From Saccharospirillum sp043196875 (lineage in GTDB: Bacteria; Pseudomonadota; Gammaproteobacteria; Pseudomonadales; Natronospirillaceae): 64,000 bases of DNA. The notes beneath the pieces are model-generated. The model had not been told where the DNA came from, ran no database searches, and saw only the letters and a program-made list of their open reading frames with translations. Shown piece after piece: positions 16,366-25,105 of this stretch (within the stretch, counting starts at the first letter, position 1; the number at the start of each line of letters is the position of its first letter). The stretch spans positions 1 to 64,000 of the forward strand of contig NZ_JBEBMX010000003.1 of the NCBI RefSeq assembly GCF_043196875.1. The letters run 5' to 3'. The position numbers and the translations under genes are program-made.

Positions 16366-16809
16366 ATGGCGGAATCACAATCGATTTGGGCGCAACAGGA
16401 GATTCGCTTGCAACCGCGTGCGCGTGGCTTTCATTTAATTACCGATGAAGTGCTGGCGGCGCTTCCTGAGTTAAAACAGGTGAGTGTCGGCTTGTTGCAT
16501 CTGTTATTGCAGCATACTTCGGCGTCACTGACCATTAATGAAAACGCCGACCCCAGCGTGCGTAATGATTTTGAAACCGTCTTTAACAGTCTGGTTAGCG
16601 AAGACCGCCGCGATCTGATTCATACCTACGAAGGGGCTGATGATATGCCGGCGCATATCAAGTCTTCTTTATTAGGCGTTTCATTAACCCTGCCGGTTCG
16701 TGAGGGGCGTCTGGTGCTGGGAACCTGGCAGGGCATTTATCTGGGTGAGCATCGTAATGCAGGCGGTAGCCGTCGCCTGGTTGCCACGCTTCAAGGGCAG
16801 AGCGACTAA
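16366..16809 (+). CDS. yjbQ: YjbQ family protein (UPF0047)
   Basis: Protein of 147 aa. ATG 16366 is preferred over an in-frame GTG at 16357 because GAGGAG (16352-16357) then has normal spacing. The conserved core 'LLHLLLQHTSASLTINENADPSVRNDFE', then 'HTYEGADDMPAHIKSSLLG' and 'LGTWQGIYLGEHRN', defines the family. Members have weak thiamin-phosphate synthase activity, but the physiological role is uncertain. The His and Glu residues of the core line a putative metal site. It is divergent from rlmG and converges on trmA with a 13-base gap. Confidence 0.9.
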   Translation: MAESQSIWAQQEIRLQPRARGFHLITDEVLAALPELKQVSVGLLHLLLQHTSASLTINENADPSVRNDFETVFNSLVSEDRRDLIHTYEGADDMPAHIKSSLLGVSLTLPVREGRLVLGTWQGIYLGEHRNAGGSRRLVATLQGQSD

Positions 16810-16822
16810 TAGATCAGAGCGG

Positions 16823-17908
16823 CTAGGCCCGGCTCAGCACTAAGCCTGCTTCCATATGATCGGTGTAGGGAAATTGGTCGAACAGAGCGGCGGCTTCGAT
16901 GCGATAGTCGCCTCCCAGTTCTGCCACGTTTTGCGCCAGGGTTTCCGGGTTGCAGGAAATATAGATAATGCGCTCAAAACGTTTGGCAAGGGCGATGGTA
17001 TCGGCGTCCAGACCGGCGCGCGGAGGATCGACTAAGAGCGTGTGGAAATCGTAGTCGTCGATTTGCCATTCGCGCAGTCGGCGTGACTGTGTCTGGCCAA
17101 GCCAGGCTGCGGAGAAGTCCTCGCTCGACATTCTGGCAATGCGCAGGTTGTCGACGCCGTTAGCGGCGATATTGTGCTGTGCACTGTTGACCGACACCCG
17201 GGAAATTTCCGTTCCCAAGGCTCGCCGGAAGTTTTCTGCCAGCGGCAGGCTGAAGTTGCCGTTGCCACAATAGAGTTCCAGCAAGTCGCCTTCGCTGCTC
17301 TGGCTGTGTGTTTTGGCCCAGCTCACCATCTGCTCACACACGCCCGCATTGGGTTGGGTGAAGCTGTTTTCGTATTGTCGGAAGTGATAGTCGCGACCGA
17401 GAATGTTCAGCGTCTCATTAACGTAATCTCGCTCCAACACCAGTCGCTGTTTACGCGCTCGGCCGATAACGGCGGCCTGCCATTGGTCCTGCCAATAACG
17501 GGCGCGCTCTTCCCATTCGCTGTCGAGTTTGCGGTGATAGAGCAGGGTGATCAGTGCATCGCCGGTCTGAGTGGTGAGAAATTCCACCTGAAACAGTTTG
17601 TGGCGTAGCTGCGGATCGCTTAGGACTGCGTCACGAACCTGCGGCATCAGCTCGTTAATTCGCTGGCTGGCGACGGGGAATTCGTCAACCCGCAGTGGTG
17701 TCTTGGGGTCGGCCGGGTCGAACATGGCGTACCAGGCGTCATCGCCGTCGTGCCAGAAACGAAATTCCGCGCGCATCCGGTAGTGGCTTGGCTGGGACGC
17801 GAATACATCCAGCGCCGGAAGTGGGCGATCAGCGAGTAAGGCTTTCAGTCGATCCACCTTGGTGTCGAGCTGTTCTTGATAGTGATCGGGATCGAACGGA
17901 AAGGGCAT
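16823..17908 (-). CDS. trmA: tRNA (uracil-5-)-methyltransferase
   Basis: Protein of 361 aa that forms ribothymidine at position 54 of tRNAs. The N-terminal part (MPFPFDPDHYQEQLDTKVDRL, SHYRMRAEFRFWHDGD) is diagnostic for TrmA rather than RlmC or RlmD. The SAM motif is LELYCGNGNFSLPLA near 215, then DPPRAGLD near 294. The nucleophile is Cys319 in ISCNPETL. GAGGACC precedes the ATG. Confidence 0.95.
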   Translation of the reverse strand: MPFPFDPDHYQEQLDTKVDRLKALLADRPLPALDVFASQPSHYRMRAEFRFWHDGDDAWYAMFDPADPKTPLRVDEFPVASQRINELMPQVRDAVLSDPQLRHKLFQVEFLTTQTGDALITLLYHRKLDSEWEERARYWQDQWQAAVIGRARKQRLVLERDYVNETLNILGRDYHFRQYENSFTQPNAGVCEQMVSWAKTHSQSSEGDLLELYCGNGNFSLPLAENFRRALGTEISRVSVNSAQHNIAANGVDNLRIARMSSEDFSAAWLGQTQSRRLREWQIDDYDFHTLLVDPPRAGLDADTIALAKRFERIIYISCNPETLAQNVAELGGDYRIEAAALFDQFPYTDHMEAGLVLSRA

Positions 17909-18055
17909 GAAAGGTCCTCAAGCTGGCGCGGCAGGCCATTCTATTCAGAGTGGGCCGGAGCTCTAATTTATACCGTTATCTTTTGTGGCGGTTCTGGTGG
18001 TCATAAGGCTAGGCGTCATTATAATGCGGCCCTCAACGATTCAGGCGCTTTAGTT

Positions 18056-18688
18056 ATGACCACCACCCTTAGCGCGGCCGACTGTCAGGCCATGCTCGAA
18101 GACATCCCCGATTTTCTGGGTAACGCTACACCGCAAGCCTGGATTGATGACGCTCTGACGCAGCTTCCGACGCTGTTGATTGACCACGCCCAGTGCGAAA
18201 AGAAAGCAGCTTCCACGGCGATGTCGATGATGTACAAGTATGTCGATCGGCGTGATTTGTTGTCGAAGATGAGCAAGCTGGCGCGCGAAGAACTGGTTCA
18301 CTTCGATCAGGTGCTCAAGCTGATGGATAAGCGCGGCGTTGAGTACACCCATTTATCCGCTGGCCGATATGCAGGCGCCTTGCACGAGATGGTGCGCAAG
18401 CCAGAACCGCAGCGCTTGGTTGATCGACTGATCCTGGGTGCTTTTGTTGAAGCCCGTTCCTGCGAGCGCTTTGCGGCCCTGGTGCCTTATCTGGATGAGG
18501 AGTTGGGACGGTTTTACGCCTCACTGCTTAAAAGCGAAGCGCGTCATTATCGTCACTATTTAGAGTTGGCGCGTTTGTATGCAGAGGAAGATATTCAACC
18601 GAGAATCGAGGCGTTCCGGGAGCTAGAGGCCGAACTGATCGCAACGCCAGATACCGTCTTCCGTTTCCACAGCGGTGTTCCGGCTTAA
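18056..18688 (+). CDS. miaE: tRNA 2-methylthio-N6-isopentenyl-adenosine(37) hydroxylase
   Basis: Protein of 210 aa. MiaE is a diiron monooxygenase that hydroxylates the isopentenyl group of ms2i6A37 in tRNA. It is a ferritin-like four-helix protein: the first Fe motif is 'CEKKAASTAMSM', with EELVHFDQV following (about residues 42-85), and the second half has 'FVEARSCERFAALVP' and 'EARHYRHYLELA'. ATG 18056 (MTTTLSAADCQ) was chosen; longer upstream extensions run back into the trmA promoter region. Its stop codon is staggered with that of lpxH within TTAA. Confidence 0.92.
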   Translation: MTTTLSAADCQAMLEDIPDFLGNATPQAWIDDALTQLPTLLIDHAQCEKKAASTAMSMMYKYVDRRDLLSKMSKLAREELVHFDQVLKLMDKRGVEYTHLSAGRYAGALHEMVRKPEPQRLVDRLILGAFVEARSCERFAALVPYLDEELGRFYASLLKSEARHYRHYLELARLYAEEDIQPRIEAFRELEAELIATPDTVFRFHSGVPA

Positions 18689-19473
18689 GCGTTTGTCTGG
18701 CTTGTTGCTTCCTTTATAGACAGCCCGGGTCCGTCCTCGATGTTAAAGCGGTGCAACTGCTGCTGGTTAACATCAAAGGACAAATACCAGCCGTGATGAT
18801 GCCAGTCGCCTAATACCAGGCGCGGCTTGGCCATTCCATTTTCCAGTTTGTGCTGATGCCAGTCGGCTTTATGGGTATGACCATGGACCAGGCCGTCGAC
18901 CTGTGAATCCGCTAACCAGTTTTGCACCGCTGATTCCGTCACATCCACATAACGCACAATGTTCATGCGGTTACGTTGCTGGCTGTTACCGCGCAGATAA
19001 TCTGCCAGCTTAATGCGCCAGGGCAGTGGCATGCGACGTAAGGTGCCCAAAACCCAGGGGTGACGGATGACTTTGCGATAGCGCTGATAACCTTTGTCGT
19101 CGGTGCACAACTCATCGCCATGACTAAGCAGCCAGCGAAGGCCGCCGAGTTCAACCAGGGTCGGGTCCGGTAATAAGGTCGCGCCGCAGCGCTGGGTATA
19201 GTCTTCGCCCATGGCAAAGTCGCGATTACCGACCATCAGGTGGACGTTCATGGTTTGAGACAAAGCTCGCAGCCGCTCAGCGATGTCGAGATGGAAGGGC
19301 GTTGCTGCATCGTCGCCGACCCAGTACTCAAAGAAGTCACCGAGAATAAACAGCGCCTGGGTTTGACCAGGCAGCTGTTCCAGCAATTGAAAAAACGCCC
19401 GGGTTATGGCCGGGCGACTTTCCAATAAATGCAGATCGGAAATGATGATGGCCCGATCGTAGTGCAGCATCAT
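18685..19473 (-). CDS. lpxH: UDP-2,3-diacylglucosamine diphosphatase
   Basis: Protein of about 262 aa. It cleaves UDP-2,3-diacylglucosamine to lipid X plus UMP in lipid A synthesis at the inner face of the inner membrane. The calcineurin-like metallophosphatase motifs are in order: DLHL (about 12), GDFFEYWVGDD (about 46), GNRDF (about 82), SHGDELC (about 116) and HGHTH (about 199). The ATG at 19473 overlaps the ppiB stop as TGATG, so translation is coupled to ppiB; a second ATG follows directly. Confidence 0.95.
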   Translation of the reverse strand: MMLHYDRAIIISDLHLLESRPAITRAFFQLLEQLPGQTQALFILGDFFEYWVGDDAATPFHLDIAERLRALSQTMNVHLMVGNRDFAMGEDYTQRCGATLLPDPTLVELGGLRWLLSHGDELCTDDKGYQRYRKVIRHPWVLGTLRRMPLPWRIKLADYLRGNSQQRNRMNIVRYVDVTESAVQNWLADSQVDGLVHGHTHKADWHQHKLENGMAKPRLVLGDWHHHGWYLSFDVNQQQLHRFNIEDGPGLSIKEATSQTNA

Positions 19474-19970
19474 CAATCCAGCAGTTTGGCTTTTTCGATG
19501 ACGATGTCATCAGCGGGAACATCGCTGTGGCCGGCGGCAAAGGTGGTAGGAACGCCCTTGATGCGATTCACCACGTCCATACCGTCAACGACCTTACCGA
19601 AGACAGCGTAACCCCAGCCTTCGGGTGTTTCGGCGCTGTGGTTCAGGAAGTTGTTGTCAGCCACATTGATAAAGAACTGGGCGCTGGCGGAATGCGGGTC
19701 CATGGTGCGAGCCATGGCGACAGTGCCGATGTCGTTCTTCAGACCATTGTTGGCTTCGTTCTTGATCGGCTCGCCAGTCGGACGCTGTTTCATGCCCGGC
19801 TCAAAACCGCCGCCCTGAACCATGAAGTTGTTGATTACGCGATGGAAGATTACGCCATCGTAATGGCCTTCCTTAACGTAGTTAGCAAAGTTCTCGCTGG
19901 TCTTGGGTGCTTTTTCTGTGTCCAGCTCCAGGGTGATGTCGCCCAGAGTAGTGGTCAGCAATACTTTCAC
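19473..19970 (-). CDS. ppiB: Peptidyl-prolyl cis-trans isomerase B (cyclophilin)
   Basis: Protein of 165 aa, a cytoplasmic cyclophilin. No signal peptide is present. The motifs are VIFHRVINNFMVQGGG (about 40-55, catalytic Arg), 'MARTMDPHSASAQFFIN' (about 87-103) and 'GYAVFGKVVDGMDVVNRI'. It begins with a GTG preceded by AAAGG. It lies in the tight minus-strand unit folD-ppiB-lpxH (32 bases after folD). Confidence 0.95.
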   Translation of the reverse strand: MKVLLTTTLGDITLELDTEKAPKTSENFANYVKEGHYDGVIFHRVINNFMVQGGGFEPGMKQRPTGEPIKNEANNGLKNDIGTVAMARTMDPHSASAQFFINVADNNFLNHSAETPEGWGYAVFGKVVDGMDVVNRIKGVPTTFAAGHSDVPADDIVIEKAKLLD

Positions 19971-20002
19971 GGGATTACCTTTCTTCAGTGTAATAAGACA
20001 AA

Positions 20003-20869
20003 TCAGTGCGTCAGGTTCAAATGCAACCGTTTCGCAGCGATCAGGGTGTTTTCCATTAAGGTGGCAACGGTCATGGGGCCGACGCCACCGGGAACCGGAG
20101 TGATCCAGGCGGCGCGTTCAGCGGCCGCAGCGAATTGCAGGTCACCCGACAGCTTGCCGTCTTCGAGTCGGCTGATGCCGACATCAATAGCTATGGCGCC
20201 TTCACGAATCCATTCGCCTGGAATAAAGCCGGGTTTGCCGACGGCGGCGACCAGGATGTCGGCGCGGCGCACGTGGCTTTCCAGGTTTTCAGTGAAGCGG
20301 TGGGCGGAGGTGACGGTACAGCCAGCCAGCAGCAGCTCGAGCATCATCGGCCGTCCGACGTGGTTGGAGGCGCCGATGACCACGGCTTCTTTGCCGCGCA
20401 GCGGAACGCCGGTTTCGCGCAATAAAGTCATAATGCCCTTGGGCGTACAGCTTTCCAGCATGGGGCGACGCTGCATCAGTCGACCGGCGTTAAAAGGATG
20501 GAAGCCATCGACATCTTTATCCGGACGGATGCGTTCCACGATGGTGTCGGCATTAATATGTTCCGGCAGCGGCAGTTGCACCAAAATGCCATCGATTGAG
20601 GCGTCTTCGTTGAGATCGTCAATCAGGGCGATTAATTCGCTTTCGCGCGTTGAACTGGGCAGGTCATGGCTGACGGACTTGAAGCCAACCTCTTCACAGG
20701 CGCGACGCTTGCTGCCGACATAGACTTGGGAGGCTGGATCAGCGCCGACTAAAATGACCGCCAGGCCGGGTGGGCGAATACCTTGTTCGGTCAGATCCGA
20801 GACTTCTGCGGCGATGCGAGCGCGAAGATTGGCGGCAACGGCTTTGCCGTCCAGTAGCTGAGCTGGCAT
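20003..20869 (-). CDS. folD: Methylenetetrahydrofolate dehydrogenase/cyclohydrolase
   Basis: Protein of 288 aa, bifunctional and NADP-dependent, interconverting 5,10-methylene- and 10-formyl-tetrahydrofolate. The motifs are YVGSKRRACEEVGF (catalytic Lys near 56), 'LVQLPLPEHIN' (about 98), SCTPKGIMTLL (about 140), VVIGASNHVGRPMMLELLLAGCTV (about 164) and the C-terminal 'ITPVPGGVGPMTVATLMENT'. It is the first gene of the folD-ppiB-lpxH unit and is divergent from the tRNA operon. Confidence 0.96.
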   Translation of the reverse strand: MPAQLLDGKAVAANLRARIAAEVSDLTEQGIRPPGLAVILVGADPASQVYVGSKRRACEEVGFKSVSHDLPSSTRESELIALIDDLNEDASIDGILVQLPLPEHINADTIVERIRPDKDVDGFHPFNAGRLMQRRPMLESCTPKGIMTLLRETGVPLRGKEAVVIGASNHVGRPMMLELLLAGCTVTSAHRFTENLESHVRRADILVAAVGKPGFIPGEWIREGAIAIDVGISRLEDGKLSGDLQFAAAAERAAWITPVPGGVGPMTVATLMENTLIAAKRLHLNLTH

Positions 20870-20986
20870 TCAGGGCTCCAAAGAGGGTTTGGCGAATTTT
20901 CTCATGGCGCTGATGGCCGGGCAAGCTAACTTGAGGGTAGGGAAGCGCTATCGTCTTGTTTTTGCTGAATTTTTCATAGAAAAGAT

Positions 20987-21015
20987 TTGACGACCCCGGT
21001 GGGCATGGGTACTAT
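20987..21015 (+). promoter_or_regulatory. Promoter of the Pro-Arg-His tRNA operon
   Basis: TTGACG (20987-20992), a 17-bp spacer, and TACTAT (21010-21015), followed by a GC-rich discriminator (GCGCCGC) typical of stringently controlled stable-RNA promoters. The predicted start is about 20 bases before tRNA-Pro. Confidence 0.85.
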
Positions 21016-21043
21016 GCGCCGCACGTTGACGGGACGTCTTGTT

Positions 21044-21120
<77 letters not shown>

Positions 21121-21182
21121 ATTTTAGTGGTTTCGTCCTGGTGAGCGAGGCAACCGAATCCGGGCTCGGGTCGGTTTATTAA

Positions 21183-21259
21183 GCGTCCGTAGCTCAACCG
21201 GATAGAGCACTCGCCTTCTAAGCGAGTGGTTGCGGGTTCAAGTCCTGCCGGGCGTACCA
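21183..21259 (+). tRNA. tRNA-Arg (TCT)
   Basis: A 77-nt cloverleaf with CCA. The acceptor stem GCGTCCG/CGGGCGT closes with two G-T wobbles, including the first pair. The anticodon TCT is at 21217-21219 in the loop CTTCTAA between CTCGC and GCGAG. Confidence 0.95.
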
Positions 21260-21279
21260 GTTTCGTGACAACGTATTGT

Positions 21280-21356
21280 GGTGGGCGTAGCTCAGTTGGT
21301 AGAGCCCTGGATTGTGATTCCAGTCGTCGTGGGTTCGAGTCCCATCGTCCACCCCA
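21280..21356 (+). tRNA. tRNA-His (GTG)
   Basis: A cloverleaf with the extra 5' G (position -1 at 21280) facing C73, the identity element of histidine tRNA. The anticodon GTG is at 21314-21316 in the loop TTGTGAT; CCA is encoded. Confidence 0.97.
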
Positions 21357-21367
21357 CCTTCTTCTTA

Positions 21368-21392
21368 AAAGAGCCGCTTGTCGGCTCTTTTT
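21368..21392 (+). terminator. Terminator of the Pro-Arg-His tRNA operon
   Basis: AAAGAGCCG (21368-21376) and CGGCTCTTT (21382-21390) around the loop CTTGT, ending in a T-run. It separates the tRNA operon from tig. The tRNA-Leu gene often present here in relatives is absent. Confidence 0.92.
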
Positions 21393-21511
21393 GTATGTGT
21401 TCGGGGTGCGTCAACCGGGGTGCTCCACCGCGCCGGGCTTGATTCGGGTCCGGTCTGTCCCTACATTAACGGCCCCCTAAATTATTAGCGTTAAAAGCAA
21501 GAGGAAACCTC

Positions 21512-22825
21512 ATGCAAGTCTCTGTCGAAGCGACTGGCGGCCTGGAACGCCGTGTGACTGTTGGCGTACCAGCCAGCGAAGTCGATGGTGCCGTGGATCA
21601 AAAGCTTAAGGAAACCGCGCGTCGCGTTCGTATCGACGGTTTCCGCCCTGGTAAGGTACCGGTCTCTGTTGTTAAGCAGCGTTTTGGCGACGGTATCCGC
21701 GCTGAAGTGCTGCAGGACGTTGTACAGCAGAATTACGCCAAAGCCATTACCGAAGAAAAGTTGACCCCGGCGGGTATGCCGAGCATCGAATTTACTCGCG
21801 ACAAAGCGGGCGAAGATGTTGAGTTCGTGGCGACCTTCGAGGTGTTTCCTGAAGTCAAGCTGGCTGAAATCAGCGGCTATAGCTTTGATAAGCCCAGCGC
21901 TGAAGTGACTGACGCCGACATCGATAAGATGATCGATAACCTGCGCCAGCAAAAGGCTGAATATAAGCCGGTTGAGCGAGCGGCTCAGAAAGGTGATCAG
22001 GTTAAGATTGATTTCGTCGGCAAGGTCGATGGCGAAGTCTTTGATGGTGGCAGCGCTACCGATCAGACTCTGGTGCTGGGCTCAGGTCAGATGATCCCGG
22101 GCTTTGAGGATGGTATCGAAGGCATCAAGATTGGCGAAACCAAGCCCGTTAAAGTGACCTTCCCGGAAGAGTACGGCAATACCGAACTGGCGGGTAAGCC
22201 TGCGGTGTTCGACATCACTGTCAATGAAGTCGCAGAGCCGGAGCTGCCGGAATTGGATGAAGCGTTCTTCCAGGCATTCGGTAGTCAGCATACCGACGTA
22301 GACGGTTTCAGGACTGAAGTGCGTGCCAATATGGAACGCGAAGCGCGTAATGCGTTGCAGTCCAAGTTGAAGACGACGGTTATCGACAAGCTGCTTGAAG
22401 ATAACGACTTGGATGTTCCAGCCGCGCTGGTCGACGATGAGATCGGTCGTTTGCAGCAGCAGGCTGTTCAGCAGTTCGGTGGTGGTGCGCAAATGGATCC
22501 GTCCAGCCTGCCGAAAGAACTGTTCCAGGATCAGGCTGAGCGTCGCGTGAAAATCGGTCTGTTGATGAATGAACTGATCGAAAGCGCAGAGCTTAAGCCG
22601 GAAGAAGCTGAAGTGCGTGCTTATGTTGAAGATCAAGCCGCTGTTTATCAGGATCCGCAGCAGGTCATCGACTATTACTACAGCAATGCGGAATTGATGA
22701 ACCAAGTCCGCGCTATGGTTGTTGAAAACGCCGCAATCGACTATATCCTCAGTAAATCCAAGGTGAACGAGTCCACCATCGGATATGAGGATGCCGTCAA
22801 GTCAAATGGTGCGGAGCAAGGCTGA
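21512..22825 (+). CDS. tig: Trigger factor
   Basis: Protein of 437 aa, a ribosome-bound chaperone for nascent chains. The N-terminal ribosome-binding domain carries the signature 'FRPGKVPVSVVKQRFG' (about 45-60, variant of GFRxGKxP). The FKBP-type PPIase domain lies at about 155-240 (GDQVKIDFVGKVDGEVFDGG, then MIPGFEDGIEGIKIGE). The helical C-terminal chaperone arms end in an acidic tail. AGAGGAAA precedes the ATG. Confidence 0.96.
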   Translation: MQVSVEATGGLERRVTVGVPASEVDGAVDQKLKETARRVRIDGFRPGKVPVSVVKQRFGDGIRAEVLQDVVQQNYAKAITEEKLTPAGMPSIEFTRDKAGEDVEFVATFEVFPEVKLAEISGYSFDKPSAEVTDADIDKMIDNLRQQKAEYKPVERAAQKGDQVKIDFVGKVDGEVFDGGSATDQTLVLGSGQMIPGFEDGIEGIKIGETKPVKVTFPEEYGNTELAGKPAVFDITVNEVAEPELPELDEAFFQAFGSQHTDVDGFRTEVRANMEREARNALQSKLKTTVIDKLLEDNDLDVPAALVDDEIGRLQQQAVQQFGGGAQMDPSSLPKELFQDQAERRVKIGLLMNELIESAELKPEEAEVRAYVEDQAAVYQDPQQVIDYYYSNAELMNQVRAMVVENAAIDYILSKSKVNESTIGYEDAVKSNGAEQG

Positions 22826-22867
22826 CCGATCCGGTCGGGGTTGAACCGCTCGAATTAGACCGCAATG

Positions 22868-22901
22868 AAAGTTGGCGCTTCCCAGAGGTGCCAACTTTTT
22901 T
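22868..22901 (+). terminator. Terminator between tig and clpP
   Basis: AAAGTTGGC (22868-22876) pairs with GCCAACTTT (22890-22898) around a 13-nt loop and runs into T6. It implies that clpP has at least partly independent transcription. Confidence 0.9.
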
Positions 22902-22921
22902 GTTATTTAGGAGTCGCTTGA

Positions 22922-23560
22922 ATGTCACACTTTGCTGCGGACGGGTCTGCGCCCGATATCATGAACGCCAGCGGTCTTGTCCCTATGGTTGTGGAGCAAT
23001 CCTCACGCGGAGAGCGGGCCTATGACATCTATTCCCGTCTGCTGAAGGAAAATGTCATCTTTTTGGTTGGCCCGGTCGAAGACCACATGGCTAATCTGAT
23101 TATCGCTCAGTTGCTGTTCTTGGAGAGCGAAAACCCGGACAAGGATATCAATCTCTACATCAACTCCCCGGGTGGTTCGGTAACCGCGGGCATGGCCATC
23201 TACGACACCATGCAGTTCATCAAGCCTGACGTATCCACCATGTGTATTGGTCAGGCCGCCAGCATGGGTGCGTTGCTGCTGGCCGGCGGTGCTAAAGGCA
23301 AGCGTCTGGCACTGCCTAACTCGCGCGTCATGATTCACCAGCCGTTGGGTGGTTATCAGGGCCAGGCGTCGGACATCGAAATTCATGCCCGTGAAATCAT
23401 CGAGATGAAGCAGAAGTTGAACGAGATTCTGGCACATCACACCGGTCAGCCTTTGGACGTGATTGAGCGTGATACCGATCGGGACAACTTTATGAAAGCC
23501 GATGATGCCGTCGAGTATGGCCTGATTGACCAGGTATTGAGCTCGCGCAGCACCGACTGA
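22922..23560 (+). CDS. clpP: ClpP protease subunit
   Basis: Protein of 212 aa, the tetradecameric serine protease chamber that works with ClpX. The catalytic triad is Ser114 in GQAASMGALLL, His139 in MIHQPLGG, and the Asp in DRDNFM near residue 190. The first ~20 residues form the propeptide (PMVVEQSSRGERAYDIYSRLL follows). It precedes clpX by 149 bases, as is usual. Confidence 0.97.
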   Translation: MSHFAADGSAPDIMNASGLVPMVVEQSSRGERAYDIYSRLLKENVIFLVGPVEDHMANLIIAQLLFLESENPDKDINLYINSPGGSVTAGMAIYDTMQFIKPDVSTMCIGQAASMGALLLAGGAKGKRLALPNSRVMIHQPLGGYQGQASDIEIHAREIIEMKQKLNEILAHHTGQPLDVIERDTDRDNFMKADDAVEYGLIDQVLSSRSTD

Positions 23561-23709
23561 GAACGGTGTTCGGGTTTAAAAATAACGGTAAATCAACAGG
23601 TTACGTCAGGTCGCGTAGGGCGTAAATCTGCCGACAAAAAACTTGCAATTGGCCCGATGTGGTTTCATCTTTAAATGAGCGACATGGGTATCAGGTATGG
23701 AGTAGTTGA

Positions 23710-24996
23710 ATGGCCGACGATAGAACCGGAAAAGGCGAAGACGGAAAGCTGCTGTATTGTTCCTTTTGCGGGAAAAGCCAGCACGAAGTCCGCAAGCTGA
23801 TTGCCGGGCCATCGGTATTCATTTGCGATGAGTGCGTCGATCTGTGCAATGACATCATCCGGGAAGAGCTGCAAGACAGCGGCCCCAAAGATGAAAGCAG
23901 TCGTTTGCCAACACCGGCGGAAATTCGTGAGACGCTGGATGAATACGTGATTGGGCAGTCGCGTGCCAAGATGGTGCTGTCAGTGGCCGTCTATAACCAC
24001 TACAAGCGACTGCAGTATGGTGACAGCAATGACGATGTTGAGTTAAGCAAATCCAACATCTTGCTGATCGGACCGACCGGTAGCGGTAAAACCCTGCTGG
24101 CGGAAACGCTGGCGCGTATGCTGAATGTGCCATTCACCATCGCTGACGCCACCACCTTGACTGAAGCCGGTTATGTCGGTGAAGACGTTGAGAACATTAT
24201 TCAGAAGCTGCTGCAGAAGTGTGATTACGACGTCGATAAGGCACAGCGCGGTATTGTTTACATCGATGAAATTGACAAGATTTCACGCAAGTCAGACAAC
24301 CCGTCTATAACGCGTGATGTTTCCGGTGAGGGTGTGCAGCAGGCGCTGTTGAAACTGATCGAAGGTACGGTTGCCTCGGTTCCGCCGCAAGGTGGCCGTA
24401 AGCATCCCCAGCAGGAATTCCTGCAGGTTGATACCGGCAATATTCTGTTCATCTGCGGTGGCGCTTTTGCCGGCCTGGATAAGATCATTCGTGATCGTTC
24501 CGAGAAAGGCGGTATCGGTTTTAATGCGGCGGTTAAAAGTAAAGACAAAGGCCGCAAATTGGGCGATACCATTGCTGAAGTCGAACCGGAAGATCTGGTT
24601 AAGTATGGACTGATTCCTGAGTTCATTGGTCGTCTGCCGGTGGTCGCGACATTGACTGAACTGGATGAAGATGCATTGATCCAGATTCTGACCGAGCCTA
24701 AGAACTCACTGGTACGTCAGTATCAGAAGTTGTTTGATATGGAATCGGTTGAACTCGACTTCCGCATGAGCGCACTGAAGGCCGTTGCCAATAAGGCAAT
24801 GGAGCGTAAGACGGGAGCGCGTGGTTTGCGTTCCATTCTGGAGAACGTCTTGTTGGATACCATGTATCGCATACCTTCAGAGCCTGGTGTGACCAAAGTA
24901 GTTATTGAAGAAAGTGTCATTCGAGGCGAATCTGAACCTTTGTTGATCTACGAAAATCAGGACAATCAAAAGACGGCCAGTGGCCAGTCCGATTGA
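23710..24996 (+). CDS. clpX: ClpX AAA+ unfoldase
   Basis: Protein of 428 aa. It unfolds tagged substrates and feeds them to ClpP. The N-terminal zinc-binding domain has Cys17, Cys20, Cys39 and Cys42. Walker A GPTGSGKT is at 121-128, Walker B is IVYIDEIDKI near 180, the ClpP-contact loop IGF is in GGIGFNAAV near 268, and the sensor-2 ARGLRSI is near 370. Confidence 0.97.
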   Translation: MADDRTGKGEDGKLLYCSFCGKSQHEVRKLIAGPSVFICDECVDLCNDIIREELQDSGPKDESSRLPTPAEIRETLDEYVIGQSRAKMVLSVAVYNHYKRLQYGDSNDDVELSKSNILLIGPTGSGKTLLAETLARMLNVPFTIADATTLTEAGYVGEDVENIIQKLLQKCDYDVDKAQRGIVYIDEIDKISRKSDNPSITRDVSGEGVQQALLKLIEGTVASVPPQGGRKHPQQEFLQVDTGNILFICGGAFAGLDKIIRDRSEKGGIGFNAAVKSKDKGRKLGDTIAEVEPEDLVKYGLIPEFIGRLPVVATLTELDEDALIQILTEPKNSLVRQYQKLFDMESVELDFRMSALKAVANKAMERKTGARGLRSILENVLLDTMYRIPSEPGVTKVVIEESVIRGESEPLLIYENQDNQKTASGQSD

Positions 24997-25009
24997 GCCT
25001 TCGGCAATA

Positions 25010-25034
25010 ACGGGCCCGGCGGCCCGTTTTTCTT
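25010..25034 (+). terminator. Terminator after clpX
   Basis: ACGGGCC (25010-25016), loop CGGC, GGCCCGT (25021-25027), then TTTTCTTTT. Confidence 0.92.
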
Positions 25035-25042
25035 TTCCGGTG

Positions 25043-25071
25043 CTTGATTTAGTCAGCCCGCGCCGCCATTA
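25043..25071 (+). promoter_or_regulatory. Candidate heat-shock (sigma32-type) promoter of lon
   Basis: CTTGAT (25043-25048) and CGCCATTA (25064-25071) are 15 bases apart, similar to the CTTGAA / CCCCATTT sigma32 pattern. The element lies between the clpX terminator and lon, where a heat-shock promoter is known in other gammaproteobacteria. The match is partial. Confidence 0.4.
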
Positions 25072-25105
25072 ACACAGCCAATAATCCAACGGTTTCCGAG
25101 GTTTC

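Noticed and set aside
19527..20723. 398-codon open frame antisense to ppiB and folD
   Set aside because: It crosses two well-supported genes and their intergenic gap; the composition is that of a complementary-strand shadow.
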